64,000 bases of DNA from Amphirosellinia nigrospora. Taxonomy: Eukaryota; Ascomycota; Sordariomycetes; Xylariales; Xylariaceae. The stretch covers positions 2,286,001 through 2,350,000 of the forward strand of contig SCHM01000001.1 of the NCBI GenBank assembly GCA_004123355.1. The letters run 5' to 3'. The position numbers were made by a program, and so were the translations under genes. Positions 1-11,272 of this stretch are shown here, in pieces. The notes beneath the pieces are model-generated. The model was given only the letters and a program-made list of their open reading frames with translations, did not search any database and had not been told where the DNA came from. Positions within the stretch are counted from its first letter, which is position 1. The number at the start of each line of letters is the position of its first letter.

Positions 1-577
1 CATCTCACGCAATTGGATGATTGATACTGGAGTGGGGAGAGAGGTGAGAAAGAGGGGTTAAAATAGTAAAAAGTGCCGTAGGTGTTAAATTTAACAATAT
101 GCACGATAGACATACGCGCGTATATACCCATACTTGTATACTTCTATAGCCACATATTAATTTTCATGATAGCTTTCATTTTGATCTTGGACAGTTACTG
201 TCCTACTAAATTAGCCCGTGCGCTCTAGGCTAACTTACTAGCTACGACTCATGCACAGGCCAGGTGTATCGACGTCTGACTACCTTTTCATACCTATATC
301 GTCATCTACTAAAACTGCATACCTTTATTTATCGCAGGTGATTCACTTGTTGTTCTTGTTTGCAAACGCCCCAATACCCAGCTTCATGTAAATCGAGCAT
401 CGATATTCCAATTATATGGAGGTTCCAGTCAAAATTATTCGAGTCAAATAGTTAGCGGTAATGCGTAGAGCTTCGCTGAAAAAGACTGGTATCATCAATA
501 AATCTCTAATCGCCTACAATGTCATTAGTTATCATAATGTCACGAACCTCATAACCCCTCCAGTACATGGCAGCTCG
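1..577. other. Gene-free left edge
   Basis: AT-rich spacer downstream of the NACHT gene relic. No reading frame here looks coding and no RNA gene or repeat was recognised. Confidence 0.5.
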
Positions 578-3460
578 CTAGCCGTACTTGAGCTTTTGCC
601 TCGTTCTCGCATACGAAGCTTTCGTCCCGCTCTTGAGCCAATGATACATGGTTTTTGCGGTCATTCTTCCTCCAGGTGTGCGGCCTGGGTGCATTATCTC
701 TGTATAATGCTGACTAAAGTGAGATTTGATGAGCTTGTCATCCGGCTTATAGCCTGTTGACGCAATCATCTTGATGATGCTAAGAGCATCATCGCTCTTT
801 TGGTGCGATTGGAATGTTACATACTTCATCATGGTAAAATCGAAAAACTCTTCAAGCACGACTCCGCTAGGGCGCCCGGTCATCTCTGCGCCCGTTATAA
901 GGCGCTGGATCAACTCAGGCTCCTCGAAGGGATCTTGGACGATCTTGACGAGCCCCAAGATGGCTCCGTCTAGGGTTCGTTCGTCTGACAGGAGCTTCAA
1001 CTCGGCGTAGCCGGTCAAGCCATGGAGCACGCAGCACGCAAGAACCTAGCCAGCGTTTTCGTGCCGATTTTTGAAAGGTGCGTAACGCCCCAGCCTTGCA
1101 ATATGGTCTCGTGTATCACGTCGAGCTCGACCCCATCGTCCTGGGCATGTTTAGCAAAGTACGTGAGTTCATCCAATGCAACGGTTATGCCCGGGGGTTC
1201 CTGGAGGCTTATCGTAGCGTTGAAGTCGGAAAACGACGGGTGGCGCCGAATAAAGAGGATTATTGATTTGCAGATCGTGAGCCATGTGCGTTGTCGCTCA
1301 TAGGTCGATTGCTTTGTCAAAGCACTTACACTCCCTGCCATGAGAAAGTCTCGCACGGACCGATGAAGGAAGTCCACCTTTACTTTCGTATAGTCGTCTT
1401 CGAAACCACGAGAATTCTGTTCGGACTCGACAAGCTCAAGTAATCCCTTACACCAAGCGTCCAGTTTTCGTTGCATTGTGTCCCGTCGCTGTAGGAGCTC
1501 GTGTTCAAGGCATAGGTCATAGTAGTCCCGAATCAAGACCTGTTCAACGTCCCCTAGAAAACTGTAACACAACATTGGAAGCGGTTCAGAGGCGGAGGCT
1601 GATAACTGAAATATCCGTATCGTTTCTGGTAAATAAATTTTGTCAATGGCGTCAAACATGTGCTGAAAGAATTCTTCTAGCGTGGCCGGGAAGCTGTCCA
1701 GGCGTTGTCGCATTATTCCGATTGTATCGTTATATGTAAGTCCATCGAGAAGCTCGCGGACGACGAGGAAAACCCACAGGAACACGCCTCGAGATTTTTC
1801 AACGACTTCATCGACGAGGGTGGAGTAGCTAGGATCTCTTTGAGTGAGCTTGAGAAATTGGTTGTGCGAAGACAATTTATCCGTGGTATAGTGTCGAATG
1901 TCGCCTTCGGTCAAATCCTCTAATCTCAAACAGCGGCTGATGTCTCCGTTGAATGCATCCATATACACAGTCAACGGCCTGCTCGAAACGCATAGTTTGA
2001 TATTAGGAGATGCCGCGAGTTTGCGCAAGTTGTTTACGAGTTCCTGTTGGTCCTGGGCGTACTGGGCTTTATATTCGTCTAAGCCGTCGATGATGAAGCA
2101 AAACTTCTTGGAACGGTCATGGCCCAACAAGCCTTCTAGAATTCCCGACAACTCTCGAAATGTCCAGCCTTCTTTCTGCATTCTCTCTAGGGCGGCGTGA
2201 ATCCTGCTAGAGGATGTTTCATTTCCAGCAGACCATGGCACTGATCTTGATGTCTCTTCTATCGACGCCAAGGCCTGCCGAACATGAACAGTCAGTTCAG
2301 GGCATTGCCGAAGTATTTCGAATATAAGGGATCGCAAGAGCCCTTCTTGCGACTTCTGGAGATCTGTACCAGAATACCAAAAGTAAAACTTCCCATGACC
2401 AGCTGCTTTGTCCTGACCAGCATTTTAAATACTCCAATTAGTTGGATGATAACTGATAAACTTCATCAAAGTAGATTTGCCTGATCCTGCCTTACCCACG
2501 GACCCAGAAGATCCCATCTCCGCTTCGTAACCAACTTGGAAAGCCGATTTTTGAACACCCGTCTGGTAGGACTCCGCGGAATATCCACTCAAAAGTATCA
2601 GTGTGAGCTGTGGGTATCTTATTTTCTCGAGTGGTGAAGTTGGGAAAATAAAATAATTCGATGATATCTTGGCTGTCTGCGATCGATCTCACCTGTTGTG
2701 ATAGAACTGAGATCCTGCTTTTGTAGCCAGGTAGCTTTTGCGATATGGTATGGAAGTCGCCTATAACCAAACTCTCGGGATCTACGATAGGGAACCTCCT
2801 GCGATCTCTTTCATCATTTTTGGGGTCCTTCTTACTAGAATATTTATGTTGTTGAAGGCGCCAAGAAGGTCGGTTCGTAGCTTCTCAAATTCAGAGGTAT
2901 TATTAAGTCGGAGGCGATCACTGGTGTGCTGCAGCCCTCTGATGTCATTCGAGAGAGAGTGATACTGTCTCTAGAGGCGAGATGAGAGAATTAGCATGCT
3001 GACAACCGGAGGGAGTTGATCAAGGCTCGGCAAGATGAATGGGCACGCACTTGATCTGCAACTGGAGCCGCACAGTTATTTGTGCCTGTAATATCGAGAT
3101 ACTATTAGTAATCAATGCAACCGTCTCTTTGCTGCGAACTTCCTTCACAGCAAGACGGAAGCTCTTCCATTCCGTCTTCTGCCCCTGTATCTGTAAATCA
3201 TCTAGCACAGCGAGCAGACTCCTTGCCACCTCCTTGGCGGTCAGAGCAAGCTGCTGTAACCGTCATCTTGTGAATAGCTCGCACTGAAACAGCGTCGCTG
3301 AGTCGTGTTATGTCCTCGACGACTTCTCGTAGGACCAAACAGTGGCGCTCGTCTGGTGTGCCGATTTGTATAGAGTCTTGGCATTGGCGACCAGCTTACT
3401 GGCAAAGTCAACAAATTGAACGATGTTGCTCGCTAAACCCAAGGCCGCCAAGGATTCCAT
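578..3460 (-). pseudogene. NACHT-domain NTPase (fungal NLR-like), broken
   Basis: Fungal NACHT proteins are STAND NTPases, several of which act in heterokaryon incompatibility. The first residues (MESLAALGLASNIVQFVDFA, ATG at 3460) match the usual N-terminal domain of this family. A coiled middle (about 3230-2960), a P-loop (GSGKST, about 2475-2490), a family segment ending LRQCPEL (about 2300) and a Walker B (FCFIIDGLDEY, about 2100) follow in order, then a helical C-terminal arm to the stop at 578. The frame is broken repeatedly: near 3330 and 3230, near 2830, by an extra G in the run at 2495-2497 inside the P-loop, by an in-frame TAA near 2430 and by a shift near 1025. An intron with donor GTGCGT near 3051 is plausible. 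With an internal stop as well as shifts, I read this as a decayed gene, though indel errors cannot be excluded for the shifts. No ankyrin or WD repeats are visible. Confidence 0.8.
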
Positions 3461-4658
3461 GGTGAAAATAGATGTCGCTGGGTTGAATGCGATGGATAAG
3501 TTGCCAAACCTGACGGCCGAAGCCTTTAGCCACAGGATTTGGTCGTTATAGTATCCGAGCAGCAGCGTGTTTTTGCCTGACGGTCTGCCTAAGGCGGAGC
3601 GTCCAACCAATCTTATGTCGTATGCATATTCACGTGCCAAGAGAGCGTGACTTCAAGGAAATCCAGCCCCAATATACAAGTACGTCCCTCAGCACATAAA
3701 CAGTCTGTCCCATGTTCGGATTAAGTCTGCCAGGAAATAGACTTATATTATAATCAATATAAAAAACATAGATTGTCAAAAGAGAGATCACCGCCCGGAA
3801 GGCTTGTCAATCGATCTAGGAATTGGCGTATATATGCTGACACTCATCTGTATACACATACGTCCCTTGTCTATAGGCTTCACCGTGACTACTCACATCG
3901 TAACAGGTATGATCATTTTTATCCCATTACTTTTATTATTATCTAACACAGCAACTCAAAACTCAAACCAAAAATCAAAAGTTGCGCATGAAAAGGTCCT
4001 CATCCCTAGAAGTAGACAATGAAGTATGATTATTCCGCTAATAGATACGTCGCATGCGTACCGCCTTTTAGGGTAGTAGGCAGCCTTCCCAACTACCCAA
4101 CCAAGATAACTTTCATGATGTGAATTAGTGTCTTCGACGTATTATTAAGGGGCATAATAGCCCAGTCTCTCTTTATGTATGTATAAATCCACGACTCGAG
4201 GTCTACCGGAGCCCGGCGAAGGGGGGGGGGGGGATCTTGCTTCACACTTCATCCCGCAATATCTCATAAGGCTCGACCAAACTAGGCAGGTAGACAGACA
4301 GACCAGCGAATACTCTACCAGTAAGTTCTCATTTCACGGGCATCAAAACCCTCCCCTCACTTTGGGCGTTCGTTCGCGCCGATCCCCACCTTGCTCTCAA
4401 AACCCATGTAGAGCAGAAAAAACGACCGTGCCCCGCTACCATTTAGTAGTGATAGCATGCGCCTTACTCCTACCATGCTCCCCTCATGATAGCCTCTTTA
4501 TATATAAGGCGTAAGAGGTGGAGATCTACCCAAAACATACGCACGATGCGATAACGAGATCAGAAACGGTGGTCGTGAGCTGGTTCGTGAGACGCGTTGT
4601 TGAACGCTGTCCATGTTGTACAGGTGATACCTAGTGTATCGACGGGGCGGGTATGACC
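3461..4658. other. Gene-free spacer with a G-run
   Basis: No coding frame with family resemblance. The notable feature is a 13-G homopolymer at 4221-4233. The right end is probably the 3' untranslated region of the ARL1 gene. Confidence 0.45.
4221..4233. repeat. Poly-G homopolymer (13 G)
   Basis: An uninterrupted run of 13 G in a spacer. Runs like this are unstable and prone to length errors in sequencing. Confidence 0.9.
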
Positions 4659-5447
4659 TTAGTCTTGGTTGACGGTTTGCTGTGGAGATGTTAGCGATCG
4701 GGTTATACAATATTTGGCTCAGTAGAGGGAACTCACCACCAGCCAGTCCATTCCCTCATTCACACCACTGCCATCGACCGCTGAGCATGCGACGATACTC
4801 CAGTTCCGATCCCGTAGCTCGCCCAGTCTCAAGGCCTCGGATATTTCACCTGCGCCCTTGGCTCCAGGTTGATCTTGCTTGTTGGCAAAGACTAGCAAAG
4901 CGGCATCTTTCAGTTCGTCCTCATTCAGCATGGCAGCTAGCTCGTCCGCCGCAGTTTGGAGACGCTCGATATCGGTACTATCGACGACAAAGATAACGGC
5001 AGCTGTGTTCGCGTAGTAACACCGCCAGTAGGGTCGGATAGACGTCTGTCCGCCCAGATCCCAGACGTCGAAGTTGAGGTTCTTGTAGCTGACTGATTCT
5101 ACGTTGAAGCCTATCGTCGGAATAGTCGTGACAACCTCGCCTATCTGTAGCTCGAGTCAGCCGTGCGTCCTCGTTCCCAGCGGCACCCGCAAGGATTGGG
5201 CATGGCCGATGCGCCGGGTCATGTTGTCAAGTCACACGAATCCCCGAGGGTTACTAACCTTGAGTCTGTACAGTAATGTCGTCTTGCCGGCGTTATCCTA
5301 CATGGCGATGGCCAGCGCGTTAGCGTTGCGAACCTGGGCGTCGATACAGTTCCGTTGGGCCGAGAGGCATACCAGACCCAATATCAGGATTCTTATTTCT
5401 TTCTTCGCCCAAAGCAGGCCTGACAGCCATGACACACTTTGGCCCAT
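4659..5447 (-). CDS. ARL1: ARF-like small GTPase, ARL1 type
   Basis: ARL1 is a Golgi-localised, N-myristoylated GTPase that recruits GRIP-domain golgins and controls trans-Golgi traffic. Four exons with consensus splice sites are read as 5373-5447, 5259-5297, 4737-5144 and 4659-4679, giving 180 residues, the normal length for the family. Gly2 (MGQS) is the myristoylation site. The P-loop GLDNAGKT lies at residues 24-31, WDLGGQ at 66-71 with the switch II Gln at 71, and NKQD near 126. All frames join without repair, so this gene is an internal control for sequence quality. ARL1 rather than ARF1 is chosen for the [20 protein letters not shown]-type N-terminus and the short C-terminus (VQTVNQD); the subfamily call is inference. 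Confidence 0.92.
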
Positions 5448-6291
5448 TTTATATTTGGTTCGATATGCGAAGCGAGGTATACGCTGAGTAGGTATGAAGG
5501 AAGGAAGGGCGGCGGTACCCGAGCACGACGTCACGCAAATCGTTGATGGTTTCTGGACTGGACGGAGCGTGATAAGGTGGCCACGAGAAAGGGGTTATCG
5601 ATAATGTAGATCTCGCCCTCCAAAGGCCACGACGCTGCAGCCTGTTCTTGTTACTAGTACTAGGTACCTAGGTAGATAGGTAATGTGCATATATACACCT
5701 AGAAGACAGTGTCGCAAGTGGTGTCGCGGTTGTGTCGTAAAAGATTTGGTTTATTGAAGTTTGGTTTTTGACGGCGAGTCCCGTTTGATTATGTATGCTG
5801 CAGTCCACGTCCACAATGAGGCCGCCAGCTCCAGGGATGATTAGTTAGCGATCTGGTACTGGGCGACAAGGAATAAGATGCGCCCATGACTTGGCACCCG
5901 TTGCTTAATTATCCAGGACCCAAAGGTTGCCGGATCTGGCTTTGAGATGGGTCGATTAGGTAATTGTAATCTCCCAGGCCAGAGGCTTTGGGCAGGGTAG
6001 GCTAGCGATAAGAGATAAGATGGGGTTTAATTCCGACTCGTTATCTTATCGGAATTGAAGGGGTCATGTGACTCGGCCAATGAAAGTGATCCCCACTCTG
6101 ACGCTTAACACACAATCAACCGAAGATCCGCCCACACTTTCTAATCGGGGCTGCAAAACCCTCGCGCAACTAAAATTTCCTAGCCTGCATACTGACTTGC
6201 CCGGCGACCTACCACCCCCCTTCCCTCTTCTTACTCACCACGAAGACATCACCAACATCTCGAGACATTTCGATTCGCAGCAGCAGTCAAA
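5448..6291. promoter_or_regulatory. Divergent promoter region of ARL1 and RPL39
   Basis: Intergenic stretch between the ARL1 start (minus) and the eL39 start (plus), so it must hold both promoters. It contains a palindromic TACCTAGGTA-type motif at 5661-5674, which recurs in other spacers of this window. Pyrimidine-rich tracts lie just upstream of the eL39 ATG (about 6210-6240). No specific factor site is assigned. Confidence 0.55.
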
Positions 6292-6756
6292 ATGCCGGTA
6301 CGTAACGATTGCCTACAATACACTAAAGTGCACTCATGAGAGAAGCGATGCTGTTGCTTTGCAAGCACACCGGATCCCCGCTGTGGTTTGGGTTATCACA
6401 CGATTCGATTACCATGAGATTTGTTGAAGATTGAGACACCAAGCTGACCGTATTCTCCCCGACTACAGAGCCACAAGTCTTTCCGGACGAAGCAGAAGCT
6501 CGCCAAGGCGCAGAAGCAGAACCGCCCTATCCCCCAATGGATTCGTCTCCGAACCGGAAACACCATCAGGTACGACTAGAACCAGAACCAGAACCTCAAC
6601 CTCATGGGTAGCATTCACGTCACTTGCACCAACATCTATCCTATTCCCTCGCCTCCGAGACATATCTACAGACGCGTCAGGCTACAGTCCGGACTAACAC
6701 GCACCAGATACAACGCTAAGAGACGTCACTGGCGCAAGACCCGTCTCGGTATCTAG
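6292..6756 (+). CDS. RPL39: 60S ribosomal protein eL39
   Basis: eL39 is a very small basic protein lining the ribosome exit tunnel. Three exons, 6292-6297, 6469-6569 and 6708-6756, join to a 51-residue protein that begins [17 protein letters not shown] and ends [12 protein letters not shown], the full family length. The first exon carries only two codons (Met-Pro) before a GTACGT donor, and the second intron splits an Arg codon. Introns 1 and 2 are about 171 and 138 bp with CAG acceptors. The protein is entirely in frame. Confidence 0.97.
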
Positions 6757-8419
6757 ATGCCATATCTCTTGTTTCGCCTACATCGACCGCATATACCCGC
6801 CTGCCTTGCACTTTTGCGAGAGAGCCCATCGATCCCCAATTTACCCACCAGCATTCACGCGTGACGAAGTTCTACGAACATGGAAGGGGATACTATATGA
6901 GGCGGCATAGCCGCCTAGAACGAAATGGCAACGTTTTCTTCGCCTGGGCAGATGGACAATGACAGACACAAAACAACCGGTTGACGAAGGAATGAGGCGA
7001 GGGCTTGCGTGTGTTGTGGGCGAATCAGGCTCTTCAGAGGGACTTTTTGTTATTTAAGGTCTGCATGGTACCGGTCACATGGGAAATGAAAACAAGTTGC
7101 GAACAGATGATAATTTTACCCAAGATTTGGGCCGTGATATACTATACCCTTGACGCTTGACGATCCTGGATGCTAGACATCGAATATTTTTCGACGCACG
7201 CAGTAGAAGCTCGGCTAAGATCCAGCCGAAGCACCTACTTTATTTGCTCGCGCAACTCGAGCTGTGGAAATCACGGAAAACTATCTTCCAAGCACCCTCA
7301 CATCATTCAGGACATATATATCACCTCCCAAAAACGAGCTGTCCGAGGTAAGCTAAGTGGCAACACTCCCCAGCACATCAAGGCTTCCGAGAATTGCCGA
7401 CAGGAAGGTAGGTAATCCCCAACTTCCCCGACTACAGAGGTGAGACCCAAGATGTACTACATCCATGACAAGATTCCTTCTAGCGCGTGTGCCCTTGTAC
7501 AAGACAGTAGTGAAAATATCGTATACTCCGACTCACTCCCCTCCCCTCACCACTACCCGTAGGTACCCATATCATTAGCCAGCCCATAGCACCAAGTGAT
7601 ACTAATAAAGTAAATCCATAACACAGATCCTACGATCGATAGGCACCCTCCAAAACAAACAAAACAAAATAACCCAACTAGTGAGTCCAGGGATAACTTA
7701 TTTAGGCGTCTTACACCTGCAAAATAGGACTCAAAAAGGGAATCAATCCATAATAGGTGAGGTTCAGTAAAGAAAGCGTCATCAACTTACAACCACCTAG
7801 AATTCACCACCAAGACTTATACCTCCATGTTCTTGGTATCCGTAGACTGGTTGTAGTGCTGGTCATGTACACAGCCTATGAAAGAACCATAACTTGCTAC
7901 AGTGGTTCTACAATTACCTCGTCGCGAGTAGGCGTACCGTAACTTCGATGGGTCAAACATCATATTAGTACATCTACTGGAGAACATATCACTGAGGTCT
8001 TTTTCCATGGGGGACATGTGTATTAGTCAACCAGGCAGCCTGCCATTTCACTACCTAGGAGACTCCATGCATGAATGTAGCCTACCCATCAAATACTGTT
8101 AAGGAAAACTATTGTTTCGATAACTGGGCGGGCACGGTTGTGCGTCCATAATCATGTAAATGATACAATTCTTCACCCAATTACGCGACACCTTGGCGTC
8201 AACAACACCCCTGAACGCCGTTGTGAACCTCAAAAGTGTCCTCCATGAGACTAGGAGACTATCATCCCCATATTTTGACAAGTTGGTATTTCGTCGAAGA
8301 AGGGGGCCCTAGCCAACCCGTGCCCTAGGGTGTAACTGCCCTAGAAGGGAGTGATCTTCGTTTGTTCGAGATAAACAATCCTGTCCCTGGGGTAGTTGGT
8401 CTTTTCTCCGGGACGGTTG
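6757..8419. other. Gene-free spacer
   Basis: Spacer between the 3' ends of eL39 and SKP1. No recognisable coding segment, tRNA or inverted repeat was found. Short open frames are unsupported and lack codon bias. Confidence 0.45.
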
Positions 8420-9206
8420 CTAATTCATTTTCGTGGTCCTCAGCGTGGTCCTAACGATCCTCAGCCCACTCGTTCTCCCGGCGGATCTGTTCCTCTTCCT
8501 CGGGGTGAAGTCGTTGGTAATGTTAAACGTCTTCCGGATCTCCTCGGGCGACTTGCCCTTGATCATGTTGGCCACAGTTTTGCAGCCGACATCTAGTAAA
8601 GGCTTAATGTCCAGGTAATTCGAGGCCTAGTAAATAGATACAAAGGTTAGTTGATGAAAGCGACGCATGAGTATGTGGAGCTCCGGGATGGATCCAACGT
8701 ACAAGAATGATCTCGAAGAGCATCTCTTGGTCTACCTGCATGAACTTCTGGTCCCATTCGTCGATATCAGTCGTCTTCTTCCGGTTATCCGATTCATCGT
8801 CGTTGGCAGAAGGAGGATCGTGTTTGTGATGCTCACACCACTCGATAACCTTTCGCAGGACGGGTTCGGTCACCTTTAACAAAGGGCAGGAGGGTCAGCA
8901 AGGCGGACGGCTACGCAAGTTCAAAGGCCTCTGAACCGGACTCACATTTGGAATAGGGACCGTCTGGTTGAGAGCACCATCTCCCAGATCTTCCATCATA
9001 TTCTTGATGAGCATCGATCGCTCCGCCACAGATCTTTCTATAGTTTGTGTTAGTAATAACTCTCAAAGGCGGCTTCTGCAAGCCTGTCGGACTACTAGAG
9101 GGAAGACAACAACGAGGGCACACCAGGACACAGACTTACCGACTTGCATGATATGGCCGTCGTTGCTTTGCAACGTGATCAAGGTTTGAGTGGCCTCGGC
9201 AGACAT
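8420..9206 (-). CDS. SKP1: SCF ubiquitin ligase subunit SKP1, C-terminal frameshift
   Basis: SKP1 (sconC in Aspergillus) links cullin to F-box proteins in SCF E3 ligases and is essential in fungi studied. Exons are read as 9140-9206, 8946-9037, 8703-8873 and 8420-8626, with GT-AG introns. The protein starts [20 protein letters not shown], keeps the acidic insert and [20 protein letters not shown], then [20 protein letters not shown] and the [12 protein letters not shown]-box-binding helix. Just after NDFTP, at the four-base run 8502-8505, one base is missing relative to the family. The conserved acidic tail ending WAEDR lies in the next frame with its stop at 8451, while the frame as written runs on to 8420. 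In an essential gene this is most simply a consensus error, but it is what the sequence shows. Confidence 0.93.
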
Positions 9207-11272
9207 GATGGCGGTGTGTTACCGTGTCGGCGGGGTCTGAGTATGAAGTTATCGGGTATCTATGGGGTACCCTAGAAATGTGTGGTAAGAAGTGTATTCT
9301 CTAGTATAGATGACGGACGGCGAGAGCAGCAGAAGTGCAATGCGTTTAGCAGATAACAAGAATGGGTGGAGGTGAAAATGTTGGTTGATGGTTGAATGTG
9401 CTGGGATGGGATGAGATGGGCTGGGCTGGGCTGTGGTGGCGTGGTGAATAGAAGGGAGTAGCTATAAATAGGGTGGATACCCAAGGAAGCCGAGCAGAGT
9501 AGAGTGAGCGACGTAGCGGGGAGCAATCCGAAGGGGCAGCTCGTTGGCTACCTAGGTACCTATGATTGCGCGGGAAGGTGATGTATGCTTAAGGAAACAG
9601 GTGGAAGTATCGAACCTTGACAATGTCAAACTGATGCGTGCGTGCGTGCCAGTGTGAGTGAGCAAGAAAGAAGAGAAGGGCTGAACAACAATGTTGAACA
9701 ATGTTGGGAGGGAGGTGCGGGCCGGATGACGATATTGATAGGTCAAAAGGCACCTGTGGCGGGGCGCAAGGAAGATAGAGAACTTGGACAGTGTGTCATG
9801 CCACGTGCTAGTATATATAGGCACTGTCCATGCAAGGTGCATTTGCAAACCTTAACCCGGGCGAAAACAAGAAAAAGGGAAGGGTAATCGGCAACAAGAG
9901 TGCAAGCTTTCAGAAAATGATGGATAACACTTACCTTATGAGTGGAGCGTCAAGTGCAACTATCACTAGCAGTCGAGAGTCGATAATAACCGAAGGCGAA
10001 GCAGTGCTGAAGGACGTTTTTGATCTGTAGATGGTATTGTGTTATGTTGGATGAAGGAGAGATGGAAGAAGAGTGATGGGGAGAGGCTTATTTGTAGTAG
10101 AGAATATTACCTGCGCAAGCTCCTCCCTGAGGTCGATCTAGAAAGTTTGTTTGGTACCTGGAAGTTTGTGGTGAATGTATCTGCTGCCTGTTGACTCACC
10201 CCGTACCTTAGGAATAGAATCAAATAGGTAGCTTAGGTACCTAGGTAACGACAAAGAAGTTTCAGCCCCAGCTTTATTCAATGGATTACCGCCCATGGAA
10301 GCACGCTAACAATCATGGTACAGTTGCCTAACCGCTCAGATCATTCACTACGGTAATTGTAGAGAAATGACAAACACTGCAAGGAGAGAGCATTAACCGA
10401 CATGAAAAAAGCAATCACGAAACTATCAAGGGATACCTTAGTTAATGGTGTTAATGGTACACCGGCGGCACATGGAAGTGCTTCAAACAAACGCCCGGGC
10501 CAGGCTGGGTAAGGTGTACTGTACAGCTAGCGTACCTGCCTGCCCGGAATACACGGAGCGACAACGCCAGACTTCTTCCTGCAGGTACCTAAGCGATTCA
10601 CAGATCCTAAGTGAGACATCACCGATCGCAGCTGGACAATAATAAAGAACAAAATACTAGGTATACACAGCAAGTTAATTGTGACCCATCTAGGTAGTTT
10701 TCGCCTCGACTTAGGCAGGTACCTAGATCGTCCACGCCCTGCCAGGACGTTACCTATCCCTCTCCTCCTGTTTGCATGTCTGCCTATAGAGAGTTATCTA
10801 CCCTGCACGTAATCCTTTGCCCCAGCCATCAATCCAATAAGGAGAATTATACATTAGCCAATAGAAGAATCGAAGAGAATAAGAAGACTATCAATCCCTA
10901 CTGGAAAGAGCGAGTGCACCTTAAGCCAGGCAGTAGGCAAGATAGTAAGGTTATTCCTTGACAACGTCAAATATTTGGTGCAGGGTATCAAGAACCATGA
11001 AAACAAAACCCCAAACCTCGTTCATCCGAAAACCATCTATCCAAAACACGAAGGCTGGTGCGTAAATAAAACAAAGAGAAGGAATGTATGACCCCATAAC
11101 CGCATGTCCATGACTAAAACCGCCTACCCGCATAGTCGTCTCCATAACCTGTACCGCCTGTACTGTCCGTCTCTTTCAGATACACCGACAAGATGCAGCG
11201 CGACCCGAAGGCGTGCACGTTGGCCACGCGTGGCAAGCCGAGAGACGGAAACAAATGAAACCACCAACCTCT
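9207..11272. other. Gene-free spacer with SKP1 promoter
   Basis: The right flank of SKP1 must hold its promoter. It includes GGGCTGG and GATGG-type simple repeats (about 9400-9435), TATA-like tatatata near 9813, and copies of the TACCTAGGTA/GGTACC palindrome at 9549-9562, 10234-10248 and 10717-10726. No protein or RNA gene was recognised. Confidence 0.45.

Noticed and set aside
2750-2850. Possible intron explaining the frame change in the NACHT gene
   Set aside because: Conserved sequence continues within a few bases in the next frame; the gap is too short for an intron, so a frameshift is the better reading.
9600-9625. B-box-like GGTTCGATAC on the minus strand as a tRNA
   Set aside because: No matching A box or acceptor stem could be folded around it.
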